This document shows, one piece after another, positions 26,501-37,375 of a stretch of DNA of 64,000 bases. The stretch covers positions 186,001 through 250,000 of the forward strand of contig ML978167.1 of NCBI GenBank assembly GCA_010015745.1, written 5' to 3'. The notes beneath the pieces were generated by a model, which was not told where the DNA came from, did no database searches, and was given only the letters and a program-made list of their open reading frames with translations. The stretch is from Setomelanomma holmii. Lineage: Eukaryota > Ascomycota > Dothideomycetes > Pleosporales > Phaeosphaeriaceae. The number at the start of each line of letters is the position of its first letter. Position 1 is the first letter of the stretch. Both the position numbers and the translations under genes were made by a program.

Positions 26501-27202
26501 GACCTAGAGCGGGTACAGACTCGTTTCGAAGCATGGCGACGCATCGATCCCGCGATGAATCGTGTTGTGCTGTTCGCTGCCACCAATTTGGATGAGGAAG
26601 GGACTACTTGGTCAGACAAGTCCAAGCCAGAGAAAGTTGTAGCCGCACGTCTGACTGCTTTGGCGAAAACTGCTACGCACGCTGTGCGCGCAGAAGAAGA
26701 TCGACTGCTGAAGCACATCAACGATGCAAAAGACACGTTGACAACCACTCTGTCACCCGAGTCATTGTTCAGCGCCAACCTCAAGGAGTACGATATCGTC
26801 GTGCATATTAATGCCAAACACGTACAGAAATCTGCTAAGAAGCGCGAGTCGGAAGTTCAGTTCAAGAATCTCGAGATTCAACAGGCGGGACGCAAAGACT
26901 CGTCTTCTACGCCTGTTCCCTTGCTCTTCGCGCAAGAGTTGCTAGACATCTACGGCGACTCCATACTGTGGTTCTGGGACCCCGAGACTTTGGATAAGAT
27001 TGTCGGCTTGTGGAATCCCGTCGTCACTGGCCAAAGGAGTTGGAAGATCAAGCCTGGGTGGAACAGTGAGCCGATCAAGAAGAAGACGTGTGAGAAGGAA
27101 AAGAGCAAGGACGTGGATATCAAGGTCAATAAAGTGGCTGTGATCAATGAGATCAAGAGATTGGGTGGGGACTTGATCAAGGGCATTGAGGTCAAAGCGT
27201 GA
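23536..27202 (+). CDS. utp22: U3 snoRNP-associated protein Utp22 (Nrap family)
   Basis: Component of the UTP-C module of the small-subunit processome, needed for 18S pre-rRNA processing in the nucleolus. Exons 23536..24024 and 24074..27202 give 1205 residues (yeast Utp22 1237). The acceptor at 24073 restores the family-typical IPEAEQALKTSGVAVPFPHP; a second AG 9-11 nt further on fits less well. The N-terminus has a basic nuclear-type stretch (TKRRKLEH) and long acidic tracts. Core Nrap features: VTMPKSVLQDKDYLNHRYFY, ILGRIWLKQRGLG, KMTHWSHSRLQLEA, YRKFWGEKSELRRFKDGSIL, and the C-terminal FAQELLDIYGDSILWFWDPE. The protein is a tandem of inactive nucleotidyltransferase-like folds in known structures. 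Complete; no damage seen. Confidence 0.93.
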
Positions 27203-27780
27203 TAGGTGGCAGGATGCTGGAAGTAGCTGTATAGTACCGTCATGCAAGATACCCATTAGATCGATTGCTTGACGCTGATCTCTCACACGTCTATCATTAT
27301 CACGCCTCGCTAATGTTCCGATAGCCTTCAACTCGAACACTATACTCCCGAGATGGCCCACCACCATTTCGATCTGCGTACTTCTGGACCAAATTCTTCG
27401 CAATAGAGCAAGGTCTCAAATCCTAGTCATATGATAAGCCACAGCTTTGAGGCCAACAATTTCACGCTTCACGTGCTGTATCCTGCTAACGCGACGATTC
27501 GTATGCGGCGGCCTCACATTGAGGCCGATATCACGTGTCTGCACTTCCCTGAAGGGCGTCGCGCTTCGCTTAGCTTACATTTACCCGCTCTGGAAGGAGC
27601 ATACTAGCTCGATACGGGCGATGGCATCAAAAGGACGAGATGGTGGGCCTGATGAAGAAGAGGTATAAAGAGGGTGCTGGTGCCGCTGGTTTGCTAGATA
27701 GGTATACCAGAACAACAGCAGCTGTTTCCACAACCTCTGCTTCTTCTTGTTTGTCACTGTCACGAATATGATTAAGCGGT
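27203..27780. other. Intergenic region before the carboxylesterase
   Basis: 578 bp between co-directional genes; holds the Utp22 terminator and the esterase promoter. No supported gene. Confidence 0.4.
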
Positions 27781-29589
27781 ATGTCAGCTTCGATTTCCGT
27801 CAAGACACCTTTGGGTATCTTTCGTGGTAAGACGAGCGATGGAATGGTGCAGTATTTGGGCGTCAACTACGCTGCTTTGAAAGACCAACTTGCTCCACCC
27901 AACCTCATCGCAACATACGATCCTGACGCCATCATCGATGCAACCAAGTACGGGTACGCACCCATAAGCCCCTCCCTACGATAACAGCTGATTCAACCAA
28001 CACAGTCCCCGCGCCCCAGCGCCCGATGGCTGCGCCCTCGAACAATCGCTCTTGATCCAATGTACAATCGGTGTTCCAGACCCAGCGCCGCGCATGTCTG
28101 GTACCGAGTGTCTGAACCTAAACATCACCGTGCCACACATCGCACTTCAGGATAATAGGAAGTTGCCTGTCATGGTCTGGATCCATGGCGGTGGGTTTTT
28201 AATGGGTGCGAATTACTGGCCGCAATACGATCCCTCGCGGTTGGTGAGGATGGCTGCTAAGTTGGGAATGCCGGTAATTGTCGTGTTAATGAAGTGAGCT
28301 ATTCCGATCCTGATCCAAGCGAAGATGTTGGAATTGCTGACTGGGATGTAGTTATCGCCTTGGTGCCCTGGGGAATTTGACTTCGGAAGAACTCAGAGAT
28401 GTTGGATATCCGGGAAACAATAGTCTGCGAGATCAAAAGTGTGCACTGCAGTGGGTGAAGAGGTATATTGGTGCGTTTGGTGGTGACGCCGAGAATGTTA
28501 CGGTTTTTGGGGAGAGTGCTGGGGCTGGTAAGTGTCTTGCTGGAATAAACATATCCAAGCCTGACGATGACAGCTTCGGTCTTGTATCAATTACACTCGA
28601 ACGAATCGCTGTTCGATCGCGCTATATCGATGTCCGGAACGCCGGTAATGCTCAAGCCTCTGCCGACTACAATGGCCGAGATGTCGTACGCGTCGATACT
28701 CGAGAACTTTGGCCTAGAGAAGGCAACAGCTTCCGAGCGCATTGAAAAGCTGAAAACTGCCAGTCCAGAAGAAATCGTTGGAAAAGCACCACTGAGTGTT
28801 CCACTCCTACCACTTCTAGAGGACGCCTTAGTATCGAAACTGAGTGTCCCACATCTACCGCATCAAGACAACTTGGTAGTGCCTGTCAGAACAACGTTTG
28901 CGAGTCTTGCTGCGTCGGACGAGTCTATACCTGGTTTCAAGTGGTGCGAGTCTCTCATGATTGACTCAACTCACCACGACGGCAGCATATTCCTCTTCAT
29001 GGGGCTAGCACAGCGCAACGCTGGCATCGCAGCAGCTTTAGTCAAGTCTTTGCGCAACAATCTTCCAGCCGACGCAGCTACGGTGGTTTTAGATGCATAC
29101 GGCATCACTCCCGCGACTGAGGACGACGAAGCGATGCAACGCACCATCAATCTTGCAACAGATATCGCTTACGCTGCACCCACTCTCACGTACGCACGCC
29201 CATTCTCAGGGAAATCCTATCTCTTCAACTTCGATGATTTGAATTCCTGGGATGGGCCAGTCAAGGGAATGAGTACGCATATGCTTGATGCAGCGCATCT
29301 CTTTCAAAACTTCAATGAACACCTGTCCGAAGGGGCACAGAAAGTTGCGGAGGCCCTGGGGGCAGACTTTGTGAGGTTTGCTAATGGTATTGAGCCGTGG
29401 GTCGAGTATATAAAAGCAGAGGGTGAGGTCCGAGTGTATGGGCCAAGTGAGGAGAGGGTGGTCGGAATTGTGGGAGAGAATGGATGGGGTCAGAGTAGGA
29501 GAGATACACTGTGGCGACTGGAGGAGAGTGGAAAGGTTGATTTAGATGCTCTGAGTGTGGCGTGGGATATGTTTGTTGCTGGACGATGA
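27781..29589 (+). CDS. Type B carboxylesterase/lipase
   Basis: Serine hydrolase of the cholinesterase-type alpha/beta fold; hydrolyses carboxylic esters, substrate unknown. Exons 27781..27953, 28006..28293, 28352..28527 and 28574..29589 give 550 residues. The oxyanion-hole motif is MVWIHGGGFLMGANY. The nucleophile elbow is VFGESAGAAS with Ser209, and the Gly-Glu-Ser-Ala-Gly codons lie right before intron 3. Other family motifs: GTECLNLNITVP, NYRLGALGNL, NNSLRDQKCALQWVKRYIGAFGGDAENV. A likely catalytic His lies in THMLDAAHLFQNF. No signal peptide is seen, so it is probably intracellular. Start: ATG 27781, giving SVKTPLGIFRG, the usual family N-terminus. First gene of the 27.8-35.0 kb metabolic group; only 43 bp separate its stop from that of the next, convergent gene. 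Confidence 0.88.
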
Positions 29590-29632
29590 TTACCATTGCA
29601 CATTTGCAGTAAACCTTTACCTTCAAGCCAAT

Positions 29633-30186
29633 CTAAAGCTTAGCCTTGATCTTCCCATCTTCCTTCTTCCACTCCTCAATGACTTTCTCCGCGACTCGGA
29701 AGCCTTCGATAGCTAAGTCGCATTAGCAAACTAACTTGTATTTTACTGGAGATCACCAAGACAAGCCACCAGCACGTTGGTCCTTCCCTAGCAGAGAAAA
29801 CAAAACATACCGGCAGGCAACCCAACATACGCCCCAACCTGCAGCAACGCCTCTCTAATCTCCTCTTCACTCAGACCATTCCGCAACGCACCCCTGACAT
29901 GCACGCCCAGCTCCGTGCTTCTATTCAGAGCACACAACATGCCGAGGTTGAGCAAGGACCTTTGCTTCTTGGACAAGCCCGGTCGGGTCCATATCCAGCC
30001 CCAGCCAACTTCGGTAACGAGCTCTTGCAAGGGCTTAGAGAAAGTGGATGCGTGTCGCTTGAGGGACGCGTTGACGTAGGAGTCGCCGGCTACGGCGCGG
30101 CGCACAGCTATGCCTTCGTCGAAGAGGATTTTGTGGGCATCTTGCACGTTAGCCTCGTGGATTTTGTTGCGATTTATTGGAGGCAT
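29633..30186 (-). CDS. Carboxymuconolactone decarboxylase-family protein
   Basis: Small all-helical protein of the CMD/AhpD superfamily. Exons 30186..29811 and 29712..29633 give 151 residues; the 98-nt intron has donor GTATGT and acceptor TTAG. CMD-type features: PGLSKKQRSLLNLGMLCALN, STELGVHVRGALRNGLSEEE and EALLQVGAYVGLPA, then AIEGFRVAEKVIEEW. The AhpD CxxC redox pair is absent, so a peroxidase role is unlikely; a decarboxylase or isomerase-like role is more fitting. Fungal members occur in catabolic and secondary-metabolite clusters as well as alone. Convergent with the esterase; divergent from the SDR gene over 525 bp, which suggests shared control. Substrate unknown. Confidence 0.85.
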
Positions 30187-30711
30187 TGTGGCTTTGTATG
30201 ACCTTGATATATGACAATCGTGGTGTTTGGAGACTCTGATTGGAAAGATGGTCTCAGGGCCAAAGGCTCCGCGGACGGCGCCTTCCGTTCGCTACCGAGG
30301 TTCGAGATGTCATGTCCATATCTCTCCCTCGCGTCCAGTCATGGTCATGTCCAAGCCAACTTCCTCATCTCAAGTGCAGGTAACCATGCACAGGCAGGAC
30401 TGATTTTGACCTCGAAGAGCTCACGTGGCTTCCAAGCGCACAGATGCAGTTTCGTTCATTCACCCCGCATGATTCAAGTGGCTAGTGCGGGGAAGCCTGA
30501 GCTCCGTCACGTCTTCCGATTCCGAGAGAATGTGGGGTCCGACTCCTCTCCACACCACCAGGAAGCCGGCAATTGGGCTGGTCACGATGCGCGGTCGGAA
30601 TCATAGAGCCTATGGAGCGCAGCGTCTTCTGCGCAAGCAATCCCAAACCCGTGGTGTTTTAAAATTCATCGACTTCCACACTACCTCAATTAATTGAGAA
30701 TTGCAACCACA
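30187..30711. promoter_or_regulatory. Divergent promoter of CMD-like and SDR genes
   Basis: 525 bp between start codons. An AT-rich TTTTAAAA-type element lies about 50 bp before the SDR ATG and could act as a TATA box. No repeat or RNA gene seen. Confidence 0.35.
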
Positions 30712-31629
30712 ATGTCGAAGCCCGTAGCGATCGTGACAGGCGCAGGATCTGGCATCGGCGAAGGCGTAGCCACACATCTGTATTCGAAAGGTTATAAAGT
30801 CGTAGTTGCTGACCTGAACCCAACGACGGGCGAAAAGGTTGCGGCGAGGCTCGGTCTAGATGCGACTTTCATCCAAGCAGACGTCGCTTCGTATCGCTCT
30901 CAAGCTCTCTTATTTAAGCAAGCATATGAATGGGGTGGCAATCGACTCGACTTCTTCCATGCCAATGCAGGTATCGATGATCGCCAAGTCATCTACGATT
31001 CTGCGGAAAAGGAAGAGGTGGATGAAGAGGGCCTGCTGAAGCCATTGAATACGAAGACGATGCAGGTCAATCTCGAGGCAGTCATTCAGGGGTTGTGGCT
31101 TTTCAAGTATTATGTGAGGAAGAGCAAAGAGGCGGGAGGTGGGAAGGGCAAGTTTGTTGCGACGAGTAGCGCAGCAGGTTTGTAGTAAGTATAAGTCACG
31201 AAGGCGTCGAAGGGCAAGGCTGACAAATGTTATAGCGCCATGCCGCAATGTCCACAGTACACAGCCTCCAAGTACGGCGTCGTAGGCCTTGTTCGCGCGT
31301 CTGGAGAAGTCTTTGTCAAGGAAGGCATCACCGTGAACGCCATCTGTCCAGCATTCATTCCAACCAATCTATGTCCGCCAGAGGTGCTGAAGCGCTGGCC
31401 AAAGGAGCACATCACTCCTTTGTCGACAGTCAACAAGGCTATTGACGCGTTCCTGGCTGATGATACATTGACTGGTCAGGCTGTGGAGTTGTCGCAAGGG
31501 GACATCTTCTTCAGGCAGCAGGTTGATTGGCCCAATGAAAGCCAGAAGTGGGTCGGGACGCAAAGTCATACGATCTGGGACGAGGGATATGCTGTTGGGA
31601 TGCAACCAATGAAGAGAATCGGCGATTGA
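30712..31629 (+). CDS. Short-chain dehydrogenase/reductase (classical SDR)
   Basis: NAD(P)-dependent oxidoreductase acting on an alcohol or ketone; substrate unknown. Exons 30712..31184 and 31236..31629 give 288 residues. The 51-nt intron splits the Tyr codon of AAGLYAMPQC. The cofactor motif is TGAGSGIGEG (residues about 11-20). An acidic residue after beta-2 (VVVADLNP) favours NAD. Other SDR landmarks: HANAG, the catalytic YTASK (Tyr-x3-Lys), and ITVNAICPAFIPTNL. The overall layout resembles 15-hydroxyprostaglandin dehydrogenase-like fungal SDRs. Start: ATG 30712 directly before SKPVAIVTGAG; an upstream non-ATG frame extension is not needed. Divergent from the CMD-like gene and convergent with the P450. 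Confidence 0.88.
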
Positions 31630-32039
31630 TAAAGTATCGCAAATACGAATGAAAGAAGGATCATCTGTGATGCCCAAGTTGGCCTTTCGAATCTCCTGCG
31701 CGCTAGAGATTGCAGTGCAGAGGAGGGGAAAGTGGCAAAGCTGAGGCTGTGCATAATGCCAAATCGGGGTTAGCAAGTGAAGACATTCGTGCGCGCTAGG
31801 AATTGCGGTGCAGTTGGCCCCCACGGCGTGTTGAAGAATTCGTGGTGTAGCATCGAAACGTGGGGGCTGTCTTTGCTCGCGCGAATCACGAGGTGGCATG
31901 TTTACAAAGCTCTTCCATCGTACATTTGTTCTACATATCTTCAAGCATGCATAACCTGCAGGTCTTTGGAAAGAAGATCTTTATATGAGTTCTGTACGTG
32001 CAAGTGCAAAATCCTCGCTTGCTCATTGTTGTCGAAGTA
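31630..32039. other. Convergent intergenic region, no gene seen
   Basis: 410 bp between the SDR and P450 stop codons; presumed 3' UTRs and terminators. Confidence 0.4.
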
Positions 32040-33794
32040 CTAGAAGTTCAAGCCTTCCTTTTCCGCCTTCTCCCATTCCCGCTTCATCACATCAGCATGC
32101 TTCCCAGATCTCGGCCTGATATCGCACTCAAACGGCTTTGGTACACTGAAGAAGCCAGGTATCATCTCCTCGGTGACTGCAATCTCTCTGCCATCTTTCC
32201 CCCTCTTCTTGTCCAGATTGAACCCCCACAGTACACGAGAGATGTTGATGAACAGAGATCGTTCGGCAACATGAACGCCAGGACACACTCGCCGACCTGC
32301 GCCATACGAGAAGTGATCGCGCTTGTTCGGATCGGAGGCGTTGATTGAGTCTGCTGCTGATGCGGTGTGATTGAGGTAGCGAGATGGGTCGAAAGCATCT
32401 GGTTTAGGCCAAAGGTCTGGATCGCGGTGTATCGCCCTGAGACATGTTAACGTCGTAGGTTCAATCGAACAACAGGTAGATACATACCACCAGTTCAGTA
32501 CTGCAACGCTTCCTTTCGGGATGAAGTATCCCTCATACCAGTCATCCTCGCTAGTGGCATGCGGCATGCCGAACTTGTTAACTGGCCGCCATCGCAGTAC
32601 CTCCTTGATCAAGCCTCGAACATATGGCAAGTTCTCTTCATCTTCCCATAACGGTAGCCTGTCAGGTCCAACAGCTCGATCCAGCTCTTCTTGCGCCCAC
32701 TTCTGCACATCTGGAAAGAGCACCATACATAGCACGAAGTTGTTCAGCGTCGTACCAGTCGTCTCAGAGCCCGCCTCAATCAGCCCACCGCATGTATATG
32801 CCGCAGCCAGGTCGTCTATACCGCTTTTTGCCGGATCGTTCAGGTAAAATGTCTTCGTGAAGCAATCCCTTGCCGTCCCAGCATCCGTTTCCTTCTTCAG
32901 CCTATTCCATAGATCGACATAGACCTGACTGTCTTGCTCGAAGACCCTCTGACCATGTGATCTCCAGTTCCCAAGCATCCATTGCGGTAGACTTACCAGG
33001 CTTGGAAATGACTCGATAGCATGCGCGCCTGGAGCTGTCATCTCAGTGAAACGGTCCAAGACGCCATAGATACGCTTGATCAATGGATCGCTCCAGCTTG
33101 GTATCCGGTAGCCGTATGTGACTAGCATGATGACACTAGCGGAATATCGACGGTTGATTAAGATGAAGTCCTCAGGGCTTTCCGTAAGCTCCCTCAGCAG
33201 CACTTTGCTCTCATAGTCTTGTACTGGCTGATACTTCACACTTGTTCGGAGGTTGAGCAAGTCGTGACTGTGTTTTCTGATGCTTCGCCACCGTGGCCCG
33301 TATGGCATGAATAGCTGTCTTCTTCCCGCGGATGCGACATCCTGAGCTAGTGGAGATGGCGCTCTTGACGAGTACACGCCGCTCTTCTTGTCCATGAGGT
33401 CTTTGACGACTTTTGGTGAGGAGAGCCAGACGTAGTCTGTGCCACCTATTTTGGTATAGAAAATGTCGCCGTATTGCTTGCGCCATGCAATTGCCTTGTG
33501 TCGCGCGAGTTCAGTATCTGCGAGGTCGAACATATTGCCGACAAAGGGCAGACCTTTCGGGCCTGGAGGAAGGTGCCGGCGACGTGAGTCCTAACGTATA
33601 ATCAGTAAATGCCCTGTATCATGTTCTTGGGTGTAGTAGACAAGTCTAAACCATATGGTACATACCTTGAGAACATTAGGTACGATGTAAAGATAGACAG
33701 CCAGGAAAATGACCAAAGGCGTCGCAACAAGTAAAGACAGACTGATCAAGGATGGCGATAACGGCAAAGCCGGTAGGATACTGGAAATCGCCAT
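32040..33794 (-). CDS. Cytochrome P450 monooxygenase
   Basis: Membrane-anchored heme monooxygenase of the ER. Exons 33794..33666, 33590..32488 and 32436..32040 give 542 residues. N-terminal anchor: LISLSLLVATPLVIFLAVYL (about 17-36). The proline-rich hinge PPGPKGLPFVGN is built across intron 1. I-helix: LIEAGSETTGTTL. K-helix ExxR: KEVLRWRP. Heme loop: FSYGAGRRVCPG with Cys462. The general pattern resembles the O-methylsterigmatocystin oxidoreductase-like group of fungal P450s (tentative). Intron 2 (32487..32437, 51 nt) is a multiple of three with no stop, so the unspliced frame also reads through; the join W-AIHRDPDLWP fits P450s better. Divergent from the alpha/beta-hydrolase. Confidence 0.9.
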
Positions 33795-34139
33795 GGCTGC
33801 TCTCGTCGCGCGGTATGTCGTAGTCCTTGCGTCGACGGGTCCTGAAATCGAAACTGAGCGATGACAAGCGCCTTGACTTGCTGGACGTGCGATTTGTCTC
33901 TCTTCATCTTTTGAGCGTGCGCAAGCTCTAGCGTGCATGTCACGACACCTACTGAGGCTCAGAGTTGGGGTTCGCAGCCCCTCACGCCTTCCCCACAAAC
34001 GGTGAACATGCCCCACACACTCGATGCCAGCGTCCAATTGGCCGGAATTGACCATTGGTGCTGTAGTACATGACTACACCTTACAACTTCGCATCTCTGA
34101 TGGTATAGCCGCATATACGGTCGCCATCGAACGCCCAAA
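33795..34139. promoter_or_regulatory. Divergent promoter of P450 and alpha/beta-hydrolase
   Basis: 345 bp between start codons; presumed shared control region. No clear transcription-factor site or repeat was identified. Confidence 0.35.
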
Positions 34140-35003
34140 ATGCCATTGCATCGCGATTCCGAAGGTCGAACGTACGTCGTTCATCCGAATGGACAACGGA
34201 CGCACTACATCCGCGATGACTTTACAGATCCTTGGAAGCCTCGAGAAACGATACTGATTCAGCACGGCTTTGGGAGGCATGCCGAGTTCTGGTATCGTTG
34301 GATACCGATTCTCGCACGGCAATATCGAGTCGTTCGACGTGACCTGCGAGGGCATGGTTTCTCGAGCTATCCATCGCCAGAAGAGAAGGACCAGTATGAG
34401 TACAGCATCGACACCATCCTTGGTGAGATTGTCGACACACTTGATCAACTTGAAACCCCGAAAGTGCACTTCCTCGGAGAGTCGACGAGCGGAATATTGG
34501 GCGAGATTTTCGCAGCAAAACACCCTGACAGACTTCTTAGCCTGACAATATGCTCAAGCCCGACATACCTTCCACCTCCGGCTCTGAAGTTGTTCGCTTT
34601 TGATCGAAAAGATTGGTCTACGGCTTGTCGAGAGCTCGGGTCGCGGGGCTGGACAGAAGCACTTTCGCGCATTCCAGGCACCATTCCAATCTCGGATCCG
34701 AACTATCTGCCTTGGTACCTGGATCAGGTCGCGATCAGTGATAGTGAAGGCCTAGCCCAGTATGCCGAGTTTCTGAGCACCCTCGATGCGCGGCCATTCT
34801 TATCGCAGATACGGGTGCCGATGTTGATCTTGACGCCTACGGAGAGCGCTGCTGTGAAAGTAGAAGATCAAAAGGCATTAGCGGCTAGTATATCCGGCTG
34901 CAGAATGGCGTTTGTTGATGGAGGCGGACACGAGATATATACGACCAGGGCTGAGCGATGCCAGGAAGTCGTTCTAGACTTCTTAAGGTCCCTGAAGAGT
35001 TAG
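34140..35003 (+). CDS. Alpha/beta-hydrolase
   Basis: Single-exon hydrolase of 287 residues with the compact fold of enol-lactonases and haloalkane dehalogenases; substrate unknown. Oxyanion region: ILIQHGFGRHAEFWYRWIP. Strand 4/helix region: YRVVRRDLRGHGFSSYP. The nucleophile elbow is HFLGESTSGILGE with Ser115; the usual G-x-S-x-G is replaced by G-x-S-x-S-G. Catalytic His is likely His264 in FVDGGGHEIY, and the acid may be in MLILTPTESA or just after it. No signal peptide. Start: ATG 34140; there is no other in-frame ATG close by. Its place beside a P450, an SDR and a CMD-like protein suggests it opens a lactone or ester made in the same pathway (inference). Confidence 0.85.
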   Translation: MPLHRDSEGRTYVVHPNGQRTHYIRDDFTDPWKPRETILIQHGFGRHAEFWYRWIPILARQYRVVRRDLRGHGFSSYPSPEEKDQYEYSIDTILGEIVDTLDQLETPKVHFLGESTSGILGEIFAAKHPDRLLSLTICSSPTYLPPPALKLFAFDRKDWSTACRELGSRGWTEALSRIPGTIPISDPNYLPWYLDQVAISDSEGLAQYAEFLSTLDARPFLSQIRVPMLILTPTESAAVKVEDQKALAASISGCRMAFVDGGGHEIYTTRAERCQEVVLDFLRSLKS

Positions 35004-35562
35004 ATGTAGGCTATGAGATCATGTCTTTCCATGTGCAGCATTCCCGATGAGTCGGGAGATCACGCAATGACTTTTGATCGGATCGTGTCATGAAAAGACA
35101 GGAGAGAATGCGACGGCACGGAAGTCGCAATCGAGTGAGAGAGTAGCGCCTCGGCAACAGCCCAAGCCCAGTCCAAGCTGCCTCTTATCGAACGCAGCTT
35201 TCAGCATAAGGTCATCTCAGCAGATCGCCTTAGAAAGTCATACATTGGATCTTGTCGAAAGATTCAGAAGCACAGTATCACGAGTTGCGAAGGAGCATGC
35301 AGTGGAATTATATAACAATCCAAGCACATCGTCATAACTGATTATAAGATCAATTGCATTGCTCATAATGCAGTGGCAAGGGACCATTGGAAGTCCTATG
35401 TCATTTGTCACCCATACCACCGGCATGGTGCAACGAAAACTTTAATATTCCCGAATTTCAAAGTAAAGCCAAGCAGGCTGCAGGTATGCTTACTTCGCGC
35501 TGATCTCACGCATCTCACGCATCATATGCTCAGTCATCTATCCGCCCTCGCAGCGCCGACAA
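35004..35562. other. Convergent intergenic region, no gene seen
   Basis: 559 bp, locally AT-rich around 35280-35360. No supported gene. Confidence 0.4.
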
Positions 35563-36604
35563 CTAGCCGTCTTTCTTAACCATGTTCCGATTCGGCCACA
35601 CAAAGTTCTTTGCTTTGCCAGCACGCAGCGCCTCCACGGTCGGGGGATTGCGTGGCTGCCGAATAGGATGATGCTTGCCCTCTTCCTCTATCTTCTGCGC
35701 CATGCGTGTGCCACGGAGGGCGCTGTTCGCGTACTTTGTGAAATGACCACCCTTCTCGGCGTCTTCGTCGTTGACGGCAGCGGTCTTTTCAGGAGAAATT
35801 GACGGCACTGCCACTTTCGTGTTGCTAGACGGAGTCTTGACAGTCGGGCTTGGCTGTACTAGAGCTGCTGGCGCGGCTGGAGTAACCTGGGCTTGGCCAG
35901 TCGGAGCTTCAGCTTCGACCTTCTGACGGAGGTTATTCAGAATCTGCCAGACTAGCACGCCGCCAGCCGCAGCTCGACACACCTTCCACGCGATCTCGTA
36001 CTCCTTGCCTGTGAATATATCGACCTTGGCCTCCACGACAAGTCGCGCCTTCTTCTTCAGCACCGCAATGGCATGCGTCTCTACTACCTTGTCTTGCAAA
36101 ATCTCCGCCACGACTGCCAAGTTGATCAGATCTCCCCAGGCATACTCCGCCGTGAAGAGCTTCGTGCATCCAAGCTCGAAGTATGCCGTTACCATGTCGT
36201 TGTCTAAGTTGATCATGCGGATCTTGCGTTCGCGCAACGGGCGCTGGCTAGTCTGGACAAGAAGTGCTGCGGTTTTGGGGATGTCGGCCATTAATACAGG
36301 GTATGCGGTTGATAGGGGGCCAAGGATGAGCAGGATGCGGTCGTCGTGGAAGCCGACGGCGTCTGCGTGGTTGATCATCTCCCATTGAGACGCGTCAGCC
36401 GGGACTGTCTGTTCGACGGCCGCCAATGTCTTGTCGTTGATCATGTTTAGGAGGTCTTGATTGCCGTTTGCGGTTGGATTTCGGGGAAGCGTCCTGTGGT
36501 GATCTAGAAATTGATCGGAGCTGTTGAGGTTGAGCTTGATACACCAGAGTTGATTCGAGCAATACTTGCAGATGGAAGGAAACTCGTCAGGGAGACAAGG
36601 GGTG
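35563..36604 (-). CDS. Hypothetical protein with weak BTB-like features; first exon unresolved
   Basis: Not confidently recognised. The open frame runs from about 36604 to the stop at 35563 (about 346 residues). The first in-frame ATG is at 36444, but clearly coding-like sequence precedes it, including two CxxC-like cysteine pairs (ICKYCSNQLWC), so translation probably starts in an upstream exon. A 42-nt intron with donor GTGAGT at 36646 and acceptor GTACAG at 36605 would join the frame ending RVQCPSG. An alternative start ATG 36679 needs a 37-nt intron, which is very short. The middle (YFELGCTKLFTAEYAWGD; LINLAVVAEILQDKVVETHA) recalls the helical half of fungal BTB proteins. The C-terminal third is disordered, rich in Ala/Pro/Lys. 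Confidence 0.6.
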
Positions 36605-36895
36605 CTGTACTAATAAGCATGACACGAGCCAGCAGTGTGAACTCACCCACTTGGGCACTGCACTCGCAGTAGCGAGCATTGTGCTTCGACGAGGCCTTTC
36701 ACGGTGATCAACAAAACGCTCCAAACAACAATATGCTTAGAGATTTGGAGGTGTATTTGATGCCGAGAGAGGATGTGAATTGAAACATCGTGCATTGCTT
36801 GTAAGAACAGCCTCCAAGACAGCAAACCCTCCCATGGGCACTCTTGTATGTACAAAAAAGAGATTGATTGGTTACGTCTCTTCTCTTGGTATAGT

Positions 36896-37375
36896 CTACT
36901 TCGTCTCGTTCTCCGGTGTAATCGCAAATGTTGGTCGAACGAACCTGTAATCGAAATGTCAGCTGCTGCACCCTCCATACGCTCGACACCAAGGCGCACC
37001 TGTCGCTGTTGTATACCCTTGTCTCCGAACCAAGTAGCTCCTTCTCCCTCGACTTGTCCGCCAAATATCTTCGCACTTGATCTCGGTCTTCCTCGGCCTG
37101 TAGCGCTGGGATAAGATGTATCCGCGCCCACATCTTCTCGCGCGCGAGTTCACTGCCAGCCGTCAGCAATTGCTTCCCCTCAAAGACTAAAACTTTTCAG
37201 GCTCCTCTTTCACGCACTTGTGCTCTCTGATCCCCTGTCCCACTCTCCAGAAACCATATGTCATCAACACACCCGTTCCGATGAGATAGACGGCGGGACG
37301 GAAGCCGCGGGCGGGGAGGTTGCGCTTGTATTGTACGGAGCTATAGCCGCCGGTCGGCGGCATATCCTGCGGCAT
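36896..37375 (-). CDS. NADH:ubiquinone oxidoreductase subunit NDUFA13 (GRIM-19/B16.6)
   Basis: Accessory subunit of mitochondrial complex I in the inner membrane. Exons 37375..37218, 37152..37000 and 36944..36896 give 119 residues, typical of fungi. N-terminus MPQDMPPTGGYSSVQYKRNL is the family hallmark. One membrane span follows (RPAVYLIGTGVLMTYGFW). Then comes a charged helix (NELAREKMWARIHLIPALQA; EEDRDQVRRYLADKSREKEL) and the C-terminal VYNSDRFVRPTFAIT. Both introns keep the frame and are needed to produce the C-terminus; the last exon encodes only 16 residues. Divergent from TRM10, with 198 bp between start codons. Confidence 0.93.

Noticed and set aside
29633..35003. Beta-ketoadipate pathway operon-like cluster
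   Set aside because: CMD-like and alpha/beta-hydrolase proteins recall it, but dioxygenase and cycloisomerase genes are absent and fungi use a different lactonizing route.
36643..37131. 162-codon minus-strand ORF over NDUFA13
   Set aside because: Overlaps NDUFA13 exons 2 and 3 in another frame; only its last few codons may serve as an exon of the 35563 gene.
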